Assembly (NCBI RefSeq): GCF_902158555.1
Contig: NZ_CABGGS010000023.1
Coordinates: forward strand, 372,001 to 436,000
Direction of reading: 5' to 3'
Origin: Klebsiella spallanzanii
GTDB lineage: Bacteria; Pseudomonadota; Gammaproteobacteria; Enterobacterales; Enterobacteriaceae
Length of the DNA stretch: 64,000 bases
The position numbers were made by a program, and so were the translations under genes. Position 1 is the stretch's first letter. Every line of letters starts with the position of its first letter. The notes beneath the pieces were generated by a model. It had not been told where the DNA came from and searched no databases. It worked only from the letters and a program-made list of their open reading frames with translations. Positions 27,948-36,780 of the stretch are shown here, piece by piece.

Positions 27948-28786
27948 GGGTGTTACTGGGCGTGCTGATGCTGATCGTTTCCGGGTCGGCGCTGGCCGCC
28001 ATCGACGTCATGCCGTTTAAGGATGAAGCTCAGGAGCAGCAGTTCCGCCAGCTTACTGAGCAGTTGCGCTGCCCGAAATGCCAGAACAACAGTATCGCCG
28101 ATTCCAACTCGATGATTGCCACCGACCTGCGGCAGAAGGTTTATGAGCTGATGCAGGAGGGAAAAAGTAAGCAGGAGATCATCGATTATATGGTGGTGCG
28201 CTACGGCAACTTCGTCACCTACGATCCGCCATTAACCCCGCTGACTATTCTGCTGTGGGTGCTACCGATTGCCGCTGTCGCCACTGGTTGCTGGATTATT
28301 TTTGCCCGTTCGCGCCGCCGTGTGCGGCTGAAGCAGGAAGCATTTCCTGACGACATTCACGCGGAGAGTAAACAGGGTGGATTTGCCTTTTATATTCCGG
28401 GGATCGCTATTGCGCTGATCGTCGCGACCCTCAGCTATTACCAGACCGGTAGTTACAAGCAAGTAAAAATCTGGCAGCAGGCGACCGCGCAGCTGCCAAC
28501 TCTATTGAAACGAGTCCTGTATCCGAAAGAAAAACCGCTCAATCAAGAGGAGATGGCGCGCCTGGCGCTGGGTTTACGTACGCGTTTGCATAGCGATCCT
28601 GGTAGTGTAGAAGGCTGGGTTATGCTTGGTCGACTCGGGATGGCATCAGGAAATGTCGATATGGCGACTCAGTCATATGCCAACGCCTGGCGGCTGGATC
28701 CAAATAATAGCGATGCGGCGCAGGGCTATAAGCAAGCGATTACTCGCTCATCAGGAACGAATGATAACCTTTGGAGCGCAGAATGA
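27944..28786 (+). CDS. ccmH: Cytochrome c biogenesis protein CcmH, C-terminally shortened
   Basis: Protein of 280 residues. An N-terminal signal and the CcmH redox domain (LRCPKCQNN) are followed by two helices and a CcmI-like TPR region. It follows E. coli CcmH (350 residues) closely up to RLDPNNSDAAQGYKQAITRSS, then ends about 70 residues early. The lost part would hold the rest of the TPR repeats that bind apocytochrome. The cut coincides with the end of the block, so it could be a junction scar or a tolerated natural length. Confidence 0.9.
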   Translation: MRVLLGVLMLIVSGSALAAIDVMPFKDEAQEQQFRQLTEQLRCPKCQNNSIADSNSMIATDLRQKVYELMQEGKSKQEIIDYMVVRYGNFVTYDPPLTPLTILLWVLPIAAVATGCWIIFARSRRRVRLKQEAFPDDIHAESKQGGFAFYIPGIAIALIVATLSYYQTGSYKQVKIWQQATAQLPTLLKRVLYPKEKPLNQEEMARLALGLRTRLHSDPGSVEGWVMLGRLGMASGNVDMATQSYANAWRLDPNNSDAAQGYKQAITRSSGTNDNLWSAE

Positions 28787-28945
28787 TTAAGCTCAGGTCC
28801 TTTCTCATCAGAAAATCCCCTCATAGCGTGAGCGGTTAGCGTTCCTGTATACAGCCGGGACCTTGCATCAATCTCGTCATATGTGCTCTCCTTCGCATTT
28901 TTAAACTGTTTAAAAACCATACTGGCCGAAATCTGTGATTGGGTT

Positions 28946-28959
28946 CATGTTCATATGAA
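28946..28959. promoter_or_regulatory. Candidate psu operator 1
   Basis: CATGTTCATATGAA contains the perfect palindrome TTCATATGAA. Its first ten bases recur at 29011-29020. Position before psuK suggests a regulator site; no regulator is known to me. Confidence 0.35.
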
Positions 28960-29010
28960 AATCCTATTTACATCCCCTTTACTTTGAAAGTTCATTGCTT
29001 ATTATAAACA

Positions 29011-29035
29011 CATGTTCATAATCAAACATATGTTT
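29011..29035. promoter_or_regulatory. Candidate psu operator 2
   Basis: CATGTTCATA (repeat of operator 1, 65 bases away) followed by the perfect 12-base palindrome AAACATATGTTT (29024-29035). Confidence 0.35.
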
Positions 29036-29120
29036 CTTTTGTTGATCTGAATAGAGGAAGACTTATTTCTTTGTATTAAATAATTCTATTTTTACAGCAT
29101 CCTGTGCTGGAGGTATTTAT

Positions 29121-30056
29121 ATGCCTGAAAATGATTATGTTGTGATTATTGGTTCGGCCAATATGGATGTTGCTGGCTATTCTAATGTGTCGTTGAACTA
29201 TGCTGATTCTAATCCCGGAAAGATAAAATACACGCCAGGCGGAGTAGGGCGGAATATTGCGCAGAATATTGCCTTGCTGAATAAACCAGCCTGGCTATTA
29301 TCCGTTGTCGGTGATGACTTTTATGGTCATTCGCTATTAAAACAAACGGCCCAGTCCGGGGTGCATGTTGATAAATGTCAGGTTATCCAGGGGGAGGGAA
29401 CGTCGAGCTATTTGTCGCTGCTTGATAACACCGGGGAAATGCTGGTGGCGATTAATGATATGAGCATCACTGAACATATTACGCCGGAGTTTTTAAGGCA
29501 GCATCAGGATTTTATCTGCAATGCGGCGGTCATTGTCGTTGATTGTAATATTAGCGAACTGGCACTCTCCTGGTTGATGGAAAACACCGGCTCAACGCCC
29601 ATTTTCGTCGACCCGGTCTCGGCCTGGAAGTGTGTAAAAATCAGCCAGCACCTGGGGCGTATTCACACGCTGAAACCGAACAGAATTGAGGCTGAAACGC
29701 TGAGCGGAATCTCGCTTTCTGGTACCGACGATGTGGCCTGCGTTGCCGATTGGTTTCACCAGCATGGCCTGAAGCGCCTGGTGCTGAGCATGGGCGGCGA
29801 CGGCGTTTACTACAGCGAAAAGGATGGTGAACGCGGCTGGTCTGCACCGCTAAAAACTCAGGTTGTTAATGTCACCGGCGCCGGTGACGCGATGATGGCT
29901 GGTCTTGCCTGCTGTTGGCTTGACGGCTGCTCATTTTCGCAAGCGGTGAAGTTTGCTCAGGGATGTTCCTCCCTGGCGCTCTCATCGGAATTCACCAATA
30001 ACCCTGAATTATCTTACGCAAACGTAAAAAAGTTAGTGGAGAAAGAATATGTCTGA
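29121..30056 (+). CDS. psuK: Pseudouridine kinase PsuK
   Basis: PfkB-family kinase of 311 residues that phosphorylates pseudouridine to its 5'-phosphate. It has the GGVGRNIAQNIALL substrate motif and the catalytic VTGAGDAMMAG motif near residue 255. GGAGG precedes the ATG. It overlaps psuG by 8 bases. Pseudouridine comes from turnover of modified RNA. In E. coli it adjoins fruA; here 13.7 kb lies between. Confidence 0.94.
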   Translation: MPENDYVVIIGSANMDVAGYSNVSLNYADSNPGKIKYTPGGVGRNIAQNIALLNKPAWLLSVVGDDFYGHSLLKQTAQSGVHVDKCQVIQGEGTSSYLSLLDNTGEMLVAINDMSITEHITPEFLRQHQDFICNAAVIVVDCNISELALSWLMENTGSTPIFVDPVSAWKCVKISQHLGRIHTLKPNRIEAETLSGISLSGTDDVACVADWFHQHGLKRLVLSMGGDGVYYSEKDGERGWSAPLKTQVVNVTGAGDAMMAGLACCWLDGCSFSQAVKFAQGCSSLALSSEFTNNPELSYANVKKLVEKEYV

Positions 30057-30984
30057 ATTAAATATTTCCTCTGAATTATTACAGGTTTCTGCGGAAGTTC
30101 AGCAGGCATTAAAAAATAATCAACCGGTAGTCGCGCTGGAGTCGACCATTATTTCTCACGGTATGCCTTTCCCTGAGAATGCGCAGACCGCGCTGGAAGT
30201 CGAAGAAACCATTCGTCGCCAGGGGGCCGTACCGGCAACGATTGCGATTATTCATGGCGTAATGAAAGTCGGTTTAAGCCGTGAAGAAATTGAACTGCTC
30301 GGCCGTGAAGGACATAACGTTACCAAAGTTAGCCGCCGGGATTTACCTTTTGTTGTTGCTGCGGGATTAAATGGTGCCACTACCGTTGCCTCTACCATGA
30401 TTATTGCCGCAATGGCCGGAATTAAAGTCTTCGCTACCGGTGGGATCGGCGGAGTACACCGTGGCGCAGAGCACACTTTCGATATTTCTGCGGATTTACA
30501 GGAGCTGGCAAATACGAATGTTACCGTAGTATGCGCCGGTGCTAAATCTATTCTCGATCTTGGATTAACCACCGAATATTTAGAAACGTTCGGCGTGCCG
30601 CTTATTGGTTATCAAACTTCAGCGCTACCGGCATTTTTCTGCCGGACCAGCCCATTTGATGTGAGCATTCGTCTTAATAGCGCGAAAGACATCGCTAAAG
30701 CCATGGCAGTGAAATGGCAGTCTGGCCTGAAGGGGGGCATGGTGGTGGCGAATCCTATCCCTGAGCAGTTCGCGATGCCGGAAGCGAAAATCAATGCCGC
30801 CATTGATCAGGCGGTGAGGGAAGCGGAAGAGCAGGGCGTGGTGGGCAAAGAGAGTACGCCATTCCTGCTGGCCCGCGTGGCTGAACTCACCGGCGGAGAC
30901 AGTCTGAAGTCCAATATTCAGTTGGTCTTTAACAACGCCATTCTGGCCTGCGAGATTGCCAAAGAGTATCAGCAGATCGCCTGA
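30049..30984 (+). CDS. psuG: Pseudouridine-5'-phosphate glycosidase PsuG
   Basis: Enzyme of 311 residues that splits pseudouridine 5'-phosphate into uracil and ribose 5-phosphate, cutting a C-C glycosidic bond. The conserved early motif ALESTIISHGMPFPEN and the catalytic Lys region (VTKVSRRDLP) are present, with the manganese-binding region near GGIGGVHRGAE. GGAGAAAG precedes the start inside psuK. It completes the pathway with PsuK. Confidence 0.95.
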   Translation: MSELNISSELLQVSAEVQQALKNNQPVVALESTIISHGMPFPENAQTALEVEETIRRQGAVPATIAIIHGVMKVGLSREEIELLGREGHNVTKVSRRDLPFVVAAGLNGATTVASTMIIAAMAGIKVFATGGIGGVHRGAEHTFDISADLQELANTNVTVVCAGAKSILDLGLTTEYLETFGVPLIGYQTSALPAFFCRTSPFDVSIRLNSAKDIAKAMAVKWQSGLKGGMVVANPIPEQFAMPEAKINAAIDQAVREAEEQGVVGKESTPFLLARVAELTGGDSLKSNIQLVFNNAILACEIAKEYQQIA

Positions 30985-31080
30985 CGACAGTTGCGGGCTG
31001 TTTGCGGTTGCCCGCCCCGATATCAAATATACCGAAAGCCTGGCCTGACGCCGGGTTTTCCACCAGGTAAGGATATCATT

Positions 31081-32331
31081 ATGGACATCATGAGAAGTCT
31101 TTTGGGGATGGTGGTACTACTGGCCATCGCTTTTGTGCTGTCAGTGAATAAAAAACGCATTAGTATCAGAACGGTAGGGGCAGCGCTGTTGCTGCAAATC
31201 GTGATTGGCGGGATAATGCTCTATTTCCCGCCGGGCAAATGGCTGGTCGAACAGGCGGCGCTGGGGGTGCATAAAGTCATGTCCTATAGCGACGCCGGGA
31301 GCGCGTTCATTTTTGGCTCGCTGGTTGGCCCGAAGATGGATGTGCTGTTTGACGGCGCGGGCTTTGTTTTCGCCTTCCGCGTTCTTCCCGCTATCATCTT
31401 TGTCACAGCGCTGATAAGCCTGCTTTACTATCTCGGCGTAATGGGGCTGTTGATCCGTATTCTTGGAGGAATCTTCCAGAAGGCGCTGAATATCAGCAAA
31501 ATTGAGTCGTTTGTCGCCGTGACGACCATTTTTCTAGGGCAGAACGAGATCCCGGCGATCGTCAAACCGTTTATCGATAAGCTCAACCGCAATGAGCTAT
31601 TTACCGCTATCTGTAGCGGGATGGCGTCAATCGCCGGGTCGATGATGATCGGCTATGCCGGAATGGGCGTACCGATTGACTACCTGCTGGCTGCTTCGCT
31701 AATGGCTATCCCCGGAGGGATCCTGTTTGCCCGTATGTTGAGTCCGGCAACCGAAGCGTCGCAGGTGACTTTTGACAACCTTTCCTTCACCGAAACGCCT
31801 CCGAAAAGTATTATTGAAGCGGCGGCATCCGGGGCGATGACCGGCCTGAAAATTGCCGCCGGGGTGGCAACGGTGGTGATGGCGTTCGTGGCGATTATCG
31901 CCTTACTGAACGGTATTATCGGCGGAATTGGCGGCTGGTTTGGCTATGGTCATGCCACTCTGGAAGGGATCTTCGGCTTTGTGCTGGCGCCTCTGGCGTG
32001 GATTATGGGCGTTGACTGGAGCGATGCGACGCTGGCGGGCAGCCTGATTGGGCAAAAGCTGGCGATTAACGAATTCGTTGCCTATCTCAACTTCTCGCCA
32101 TATCTGCAAACCGGCGGCACGCTGGACGTCAAAACCATTGCGATTATTTCGTTCGCCCTGTGTGGTTTCGCCAACTTTGGTTCAATTGGCGTGGTTGTCG
32201 GGGCGTTCTCGGCGATTTCCCCGCAGCGCGCGCCGGAAATTGCCCAGCTTGGGCTGCGCGCCCTGGCGGCGGCGACGCTCTCAAACCTGATGAGCGCCAC
32301 CATCGCCGGATTCTTTATTGGTCTGGCATAA
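31081..32331 (+). CDS. psuT: Pseudouridine transporter PsuT (CNT family)
   Basis: CNT transporter of 416 residues, close paralogue of nupX at 8794-10044, with the GQNEIPA and NEFVAYLNF signatures. Placement after psuKG gives it the pseudouridine role assigned to E. coli PsuT (YeiM); this is by context. The start at ATG 31081, after AAGGA, matches the nupX N-terminus; a longer frame from 30991 is not supported. Confidence 0.9.
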   Translation: MDIMRSLLGMVVLLAIAFVLSVNKKRISIRTVGAALLLQIVIGGIMLYFPPGKWLVEQAALGVHKVMSYSDAGSAFIFGSLVGPKMDVLFDGAGFVFAFRVLPAIIFVTALISLLYYLGVMGLLIRILGGIFQKALNISKIESFVAVTTIFLGQNEIPAIVKPFIDKLNRNELFTAICSGMASIAGSMMIGYAGMGVPIDYLLAASLMAIPGGILFARMLSPATEASQVTFDNLSFTETPPKSIIEAAASGAMTGLKIAAGVATVVMAFVAIIALLNGIIGGIGGWFGYGHATLEGIFGFVLAPLAWIMGVDWSDATLAGSLIGQKLAINEFVAYLNFSPYLQTGGTLDVKTIAIISFALCGFANFGSIGVVVGAFSAISPQRAPEIAQLGLRALAAATLSNLMSATIAGFFIGLA

Positions 32332-32338
32332 AACGAGA

Positions 32339-32364
32339 GTATGCACCGCGTCTGCGGTGCATAC
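32339..32364. terminator. Hairpin between psuT and yeiI
   Basis: GTATGCACCGC (32339-32349), GTCT, GCGGTGCATAC (32354-32364): a perfect 11-base-pair stem between convergent genes. No strong T tract; likely a two-way terminator. The hairpin after nupX shares its GCACCG core. Confidence 0.6.
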
Positions 32365-32366
32365 CG

Positions 32367-33455
32367 TTATGCGTTGGGAAGTAAATTGAGCGCGTTATCA
32401 ACGGACAATGAGGGGTTGTTAATACTGTCGCTGGCGCGGGTGATGGCGGTGCAGGCCATAGCAAAAGCGGCGCTCTCTTTAAAATCGCTGCCATCGAGAT
32501 AGCTATAAAGCAGCCCGGCCATCAGCGCATCGTCAGCACCAAAACTGTCTACCGTCGTGTGGCCTGGCAGACTCATCTGGAAACGCTCACCGCCTGCTTC
32601 GCTACAGAAAATAGAGTCGTCTTCTGAACAAATCACCACCCGTTGCGTTCCCTGTTCGTGCAGCCATGACAGCGCTCGATCGCGATCTGTATCGCTGGAT
32701 ATCGTCTGTCCCCAGAGGATTTGTAGTTCGCGCAGCGTGGGTTTGAGGGTGTGAATTTTCCCCAGCCACGGGCGGATGCGATGTGCTTTAAACTCCGACA
32801 CCGTATCGACAAACACCGGAATAGCGTTTGCCAGCGTAAATACCCACTCCAGCGACGGCTCCGTTAAATTGCAGTCGACCAGAACGACGCCCGCATGAGT
32901 TAACAGATCCCGATACTGATTCAGCAGCTGTGGGGTCAGCGACTGTAAAATATGGGTATCATTAATCGCCAGCACCGTCTCTTCCTGCGGGTTTGCGATG
33001 GATAAATAAGTTGCGGTGTTGTGGCCGTGCAGGCGAATACAGCTCTGTACGTTAACGCCGGCCTGCCGGGTTTGTTCCAGCAGCGTTTCACCGTAGAAAT
33101 CGCTGCCAACGGCGGAAATTAAATGTACATCGCGGCCCAGCAGCGCCAGGTTGTGCGCGATATTGCGCGCCACGCCGCCGGCGGAACACTGGATATTGCC
33201 CGGATTTGAGACCGGCTGCGGATAATGAATATCGGCAATCCCGCGAATATCCATATTGATGGCCCCCAGCGAGACGCAATACTCCTGCTCGGTAAGAATA
33301 TAGCCTTTGCCCTTGATGGCCCCCTTACGCGTGAGGTCCATAATGTGCGCCGCTACGCGGGAGCGGCTAATTTGCAGAATATCGGCAATCTCATGCTGTT
33401 GAATCAGCGGATTGCGTCGCAAAATTTTGAGGATCTGCTTTTCCCTGTCGTTCAT
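32367..33455 (-). CDS. yeiI: PfkB family sugar kinase YeiI with N-terminal winged helix
   Basis: Protein of 362 residues. Residues 1-60 form a winged helix (QHEIADILQISRSRVAAHI) of the kind seen in regulators. The rest is a PfkB carbohydrate kinase with GGVARNIAHNLALLG and a C-terminal FGADDALMAG in place of the usual GAGD, so the catalytic motif is altered (Gly-Ala-Asp-Asp). The substrate is unknown; similarity to PsuK suggests a nucleoside. It starts 1 base after nfo. ATG 33455 gives the E. coli length. Confidence 0.88.
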   Translation of the reverse strand: MNDREKQILKILRRNPLIQQHEIADILQISRSRVAAHIMDLTRKGAIKGKGYILTEQEYCVSLGAINMDIRGIADIHYPQPVSNPGNIQCSAGGVARNIAHNLALLGRDVHLISAVGSDFYGETLLEQTRQAGVNVQSCIRLHGHNTATYLSIANPQEETVLAINDTHILQSLTPQLLNQYRDLLTHAGVVLVDCNLTEPSLEWVFTLANAIPVFVDTVSEFKAHRIRPWLGKIHTLKPTLRELQILWGQTISSDTDRDRALSWLHEQGTQRVVICSEDDSIFCSEAGGERFQMSLPGHTTVDSFGADDALMAGLLYSYLDGSDFKESAAFAMACTAITRASDSINNPSLSVDNALNLLPNA

Positions 33456-33456
33456 A

Positions 33457-34314
33457 TCAGACCGCGGCCTCTTCCGTCTGCTGCGCCCGTAGCCAGGCAA
33501 TTTCTTCCACCCAAATATCAGGATTGATCGTTTCCAGAATCAGTGGGATACCGTCAAAGCGGCTGTCCTGCATAATCCAGCGGAAGGCGTCATGACCAAT
33601 ATTGCCTTCGCCCAGACTGTGGTGACGGTCAACCCGGCTGCCGAAGGTGCTTTTCGCATCGTTCAGGTGCATACCGCGCAGATACTGAAAACCGACAATG
33701 CGTTCGAAATCAGCGAAGGTTTTTTCACACTCCTGTGCGCTACGCAGATCGTAACCGGCGGCGAAGGCGTGGCAGGTGTCAATGCACACGCCGACGCGGG
33801 ATTTATCTTCCACGCCGTCGATGATGGCGGCCAGATGCTCAAACTTAAAACCGAGGTTGCTGCCCTGGCCGGCGGTATTTTCAATCACCGCCGTCACACC
33901 TTCGGTTTTTGCCAGCGCGATATTGATTGATTCGGCGATACGCGCCAGACATTCGTCCTCTGGAATTTGTTGAAGATGGCTGCCCGGATGGAAATTAAGC
34001 AGTGTCAGACCGAGCTGCTGGCAGCGGGAGAGCTCATCAATAAAGGCATCGCGGGATTTTTCCAGCGCGTCTGCAACCGGATGGCCAAGGTTTATCAGAT
34101 AGCTGTCATGCGGCAGAATTTGCCCGGGTCCGAAATGATACTTCTCGCAGGCGGCTTTGAATTCAGCAATGGTTTCGTCGCTCAAGGGAGCGGCGCGCCA
34201 CTGGCGCTGGTTTTTGGTGAAGAGGGCAAATGCGGTTGCGCCAATTTCGGCTGCGCGAATGGCGGCATTGGCCACTCCGCCGGAGGCGCTGACGTGCGCT
34301 CCAATATATTTCAT
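33457..34314 (-). CDS. nfo: Endonuclease IV (Nfo)
   Basis: AP endonuclease of 285 residues that cuts DNA 5' to abasic sites and repairs oxidised ends. TIM barrel with three zinc sites; motifs are [43 protein letters not shown] and GEGNIG. In E. coli it belongs to the SoxRS regulon. yeiI follows after 1 base. Confidence 0.97.
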   Translation of the reverse strand: MKYIGAHVSASGGVANAAIRAAEIGATAFALFTKNQRQWRAAPLSDETIAEFKAACEKYHFGPGQILPHDSYLINLGHPVADALEKSRDAFIDELSRCQQLGLTLLNFHPGSHLQQIPEDECLARIAESINIALAKTEGVTAVIENTAGQGSNLGFKFEHLAAIIDGVEDKSRVGVCIDTCHAFAAGYDLRSAQECEKTFADFERIVGFQYLRGMHLNDAKSTFGSRVDRHHSLGEGNIGHDAFRWIMQDSRFDGIPLILETINPDIWVEEIAWLRAQQTEEAAV

Positions 34315-34409
34315 AAAAAACTCCAGTTAAGCCGCTGGTTGGAGGGTAATGATAGCGGCTTAGCCGGAGAGTTACACGTGCCTTAACACAACCTCACGAT
34401 TGATGAGCC

Positions 34410-35459
34410 TCAGGCCAGCAGGCTGTGAATGGCCAGGTTAATCGCACCGCCGCCGACAATCAGCCACACGAAGAGCATCAGCGCCATCAGCAGCGGTTTG
34501 GCTCCGGCTTTTTTCAGCGCGCTGACGTGAGTGGTCAGGCCCAGGGCGGCCATTGCCATTGCCAGCAGCACGGTATCCAGAGTCACCAGCATATCGACAA
34601 CGGCTTTCGGCAGCAGGTGGAAGGAGTTAAACACCGCCACCAGAATAAACAGGATAGCAAACCACGGAATGGTGATTTTGCTTTTCTCGCCGCTGTTCGC
34701 CGGGGCTAATTGCTTCACGCGAGCGGCGAGGAACAGCAGGAACGGAGCCAGCATCATTACGCGCAGCATTTTTGCAATCACCGCCGCGTTTTCTGCATCC
34801 GGGCTAACGGCGTGGCCTGCAGCAACAACCTGAGCAACTTCATGCATTGTTGAGCCCATATAGATACCGTAGGTTTCCGGGGTAAACCAGTGCGCCAGGA
34901 ACGGATAAAGAGCCGGGTACAGGAAGATAGCAATGGTACCGAAAATCACCACCGTGGCGACGGCTACCGTGACTTTGCTGGCTTCCGCTTTGACTACCGG
35001 CTCGGTAGCCAGTACCGCCGCCGCGCCGCAGATGCTGCTACCGGCGCCAATCAGCCAACTGGTATGTTTATCCAGGCCGAAAACCTTTTGCCCAAGAAAG
35101 CAGGCAATAAAAAAGGTGCTGGAAAGCGTCAGCACGTCAATGACGATACCGCTTATGCCGACGTCGGCAATCTGGGCGAACGTCAGACGAAAGCCGTATA
35201 AAATGATGCCGAGGCGCAGCAAGTGCTGTTTGGCAAAGATCACGCCGCCGTCGCAGGGTTGCCAGATTTTAGGGTAAACGGTGTTACCGATGACCATGCC
35301 GAACAAAATGGCCAGCGTGAGGGCGCTGAAACCCGCGCCAGCGATTGCCGGGAAACTACCTGCCCACAGCGCTGCGCCGGTGAGCAGGGCCGTCAGCGCC
35401 AGTCCAGGTGCAAAGTGCCGCAATGGGCGATGTTTGGTTGGTAAAGTGAGTGCTGTCAT
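34410..35459 (-). CDS. yeiH: UPF0324 family membrane protein YeiH
   Basis: Membrane protein of 349 residues with 9-11 hydrophobic segments, of the YeiH family of putative sulfate/sulfite exporters. Conserved features include LLRLGIILYGFRLTFAQI, WLIGAGSSICGAAAV and GSTMHEVAQVVAAGHAV. It is divergent from yeiE, which is its likely regulator. Confidence 0.9.
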   Translation of the reverse strand: MTALTLPTKHRPLRHFAPGLALTALLTGAALWAGSFPAIAGAGFSALTLAILFGMVIGNTVYPKIWQPCDGGVIFAKQHLLRLGIILYGFRLTFAQIADVGISGIVIDVLTLSSTFFIACFLGQKVFGLDKHTSWLIGAGSSICGAAAVLATEPVVKAEASKVTVAVATVVIFGTIAIFLYPALYPFLAHWFTPETYGIYMGSTMHEVAQVVAAGHAVSPDAENAAVIAKMLRVMMLAPFLLFLAARVKQLAPANSGEKSKITIPWFAILFILVAVFNSFHLLPKAVVDMLVTLDTVLLAMAMAALGLTTHVSALKKAGAKPLLMALMLFVWLIVGGGAINLAIHSLLA

Positions 35460-35547
35460 AACCTTCTCCTTTGTCTGGGAAAAGCATACGACTTGCTGGT
35501 TTAAATATAAAATTGATTATATATTTATAATTAATCGAAATAAGTGG

Positions 35548-35675
35548 TATACCCGTCATACTTCAAGCTGCATCTTTGTTGGCTGCCTGCGCTTACCCGG
35601 GTCACGTACTATTTGTACGTTCCCTGGGATGCGCTTAGTTGCCGCCGTGATGCAACTCGAATTATTTAGGGTATA
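35548..35675. repeat. Palindromic intergenic repeat, about 128 bases
   Basis: The ends are imperfect inverted repeats: 35548-35574 (TATACCCGTCATACTTCAAG start) and 35649-35675, which is its complement with few mismatches. An inner palindrome (CGTAC, TATTT, GTACG) lies at the centre. The whole could fold into one long hairpin. It looks like a MITE-like element of the kind spread in enterobacterial intergenic regions. It is neither ERIC nor REP by sequence. No second copy was seen in the window. Confidence 0.7.
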
Positions 35676-35753
35676 TCGCGTCTTCGGCGAAGCTCCCACG
35701 AGCGGCGGGTTGTTGGAGAACCGCGCAGCATATAAATGAAGGCAGGAAGGGTT

Positions 35754-36620
35754 ATGCATATCACGCTACGGCAGCTGGAAGTTTTTGCTGAAGTCTTAAA
35801 AAGCGGTTCGACGACGCAGGCATCGCAAATGCTGGCGCTTTCGCAATCGGCGGTCAGCGCGGCGCTGACCGATCTGGAAGGGCAGCTTGGCGTCCAGCTT
35901 TTCGATCGCGTCGGCAAGCGGTTAATGGTCAATGAACACGGCAGGCTGCTTTACCCACGGGCGCTGGCGCTGCTGGAGCGTGCGCTGGAGATAGAGCAGC
36001 TGTTTCGCGGCGATAACGGTGCGATTCGCGTCTACGCCAGCAGCACCATCGGTAACTATATTCTGCCGGAAATCATCGCCCGCTATCGACGCGATCTCCC
36101 TGATTTACCGCTGGAGCTGAGCGTCGGAAATAGTCAGGACGTGATTAATGCGGTGGTCGATCTTCGCGTGGATATCGGGTTGATTGAAGGCCCCTGTCAC
36201 GCCGCGGATATTATCGCCGAGCCGTGGCTGGAAGATGAGCTGGTGGTCTTTGCCGCGCCGGATTCTCCGTTGTTAGAAGGCGAGGTCACGCTACAACGGC
36301 TGGCGGAAGCGCCGTGGATTTTGCGTGAGCACGGTTCCGGGACCCGGGAAATTGTCGACTATTTATTGTTGTCGCATCTACCGATGTTTTATCTTGGAAT
36401 GGAGCTGGGTAACTCTGAAGCAATCAAGCATGCGGTGCGTCATGGCTTAGGCATTAGCTGCCTGTCGCGACGCGTCGTGGCGGAACAGCTTGAAGTGGGT
36501 TCCCTGGTGGAGCTGAAGATTCCACTTCCGCGTTTAACCCGCACGCTGTGGCGTATTCATCACCGACAGAAGCATATTTCCAAGGCATTACAACGTTTTC
36601 TGCATTATTGCGAAGTGTAG
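35754..36620 (+). CDS. yeiE: LysR family regulator YeiE
   Basis: Regulator of 288 residues: N-terminal winged helix ([21 protein letters not shown]) and a periplasmic-binding-like effector domain. ATG 35754 with AGGAAGG before it matches the E. coli start [11 protein letters not shown]. It is divergent from yeiH and precedes lysP. YeiE homologues are linked to lysP and sulfite responses. The upstream repeat separates it from the yeiH start. Confidence 0.92.
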   Translation: MHITLRQLEVFAEVLKSGSTTQASQMLALSQSAVSAALTDLEGQLGVQLFDRVGKRLMVNEHGRLLYPRALALLERALEIEQLFRGDNGAIRVYASSTIGNYILPEIIARYRRDLPDLPLELSVGNSQDVINAVVDLRVDIGLIEGPCHAADIIAEPWLEDELVVFAAPDSPLLEGEVTLQRLAEAPWILREHGSGTREIVDYLLLSHLPMFYLGMELGNSEAIKHAVRHGLGISCLSRRVVAEQLEVGSLVELKIPLPRLTRTLWRIHHRQKHISKALQRFLHYCEV

Positions 36621-36780
36621 AATCGGGGTAAACTGAACGCTGGCGTTTCCATGATTTCGTGCTTTACTAATAATCCACGCTCGATCATGAAGCTCTCTTA
36701 TAACTTTGCATTTGTATCGGATGGATCACAGACTGTCTGCTACAATCGCGCCTCGTTTTTTGGATGGATAGCATTTTCAC

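Larger units (their letters stand above)
28787..29120. other. Intergenic region ccmH-psuK
   Basis: 334 bases, AT-rich in its right half. It forms the right edge of the bc1/ccm block and the psuK promoter region. No terminator with a clear U tract was found after ccmH. The psu palindromes at 28946-28959 and 29011-29035 are the only clear structures. Confidence 0.5.

Noticed and set aside
35548-35675. ERIC element
   Set aside because: Length is similar (about 127 bases) but the sequence does not contain the ERIC core, so it is reported as a different palindromic repeat.
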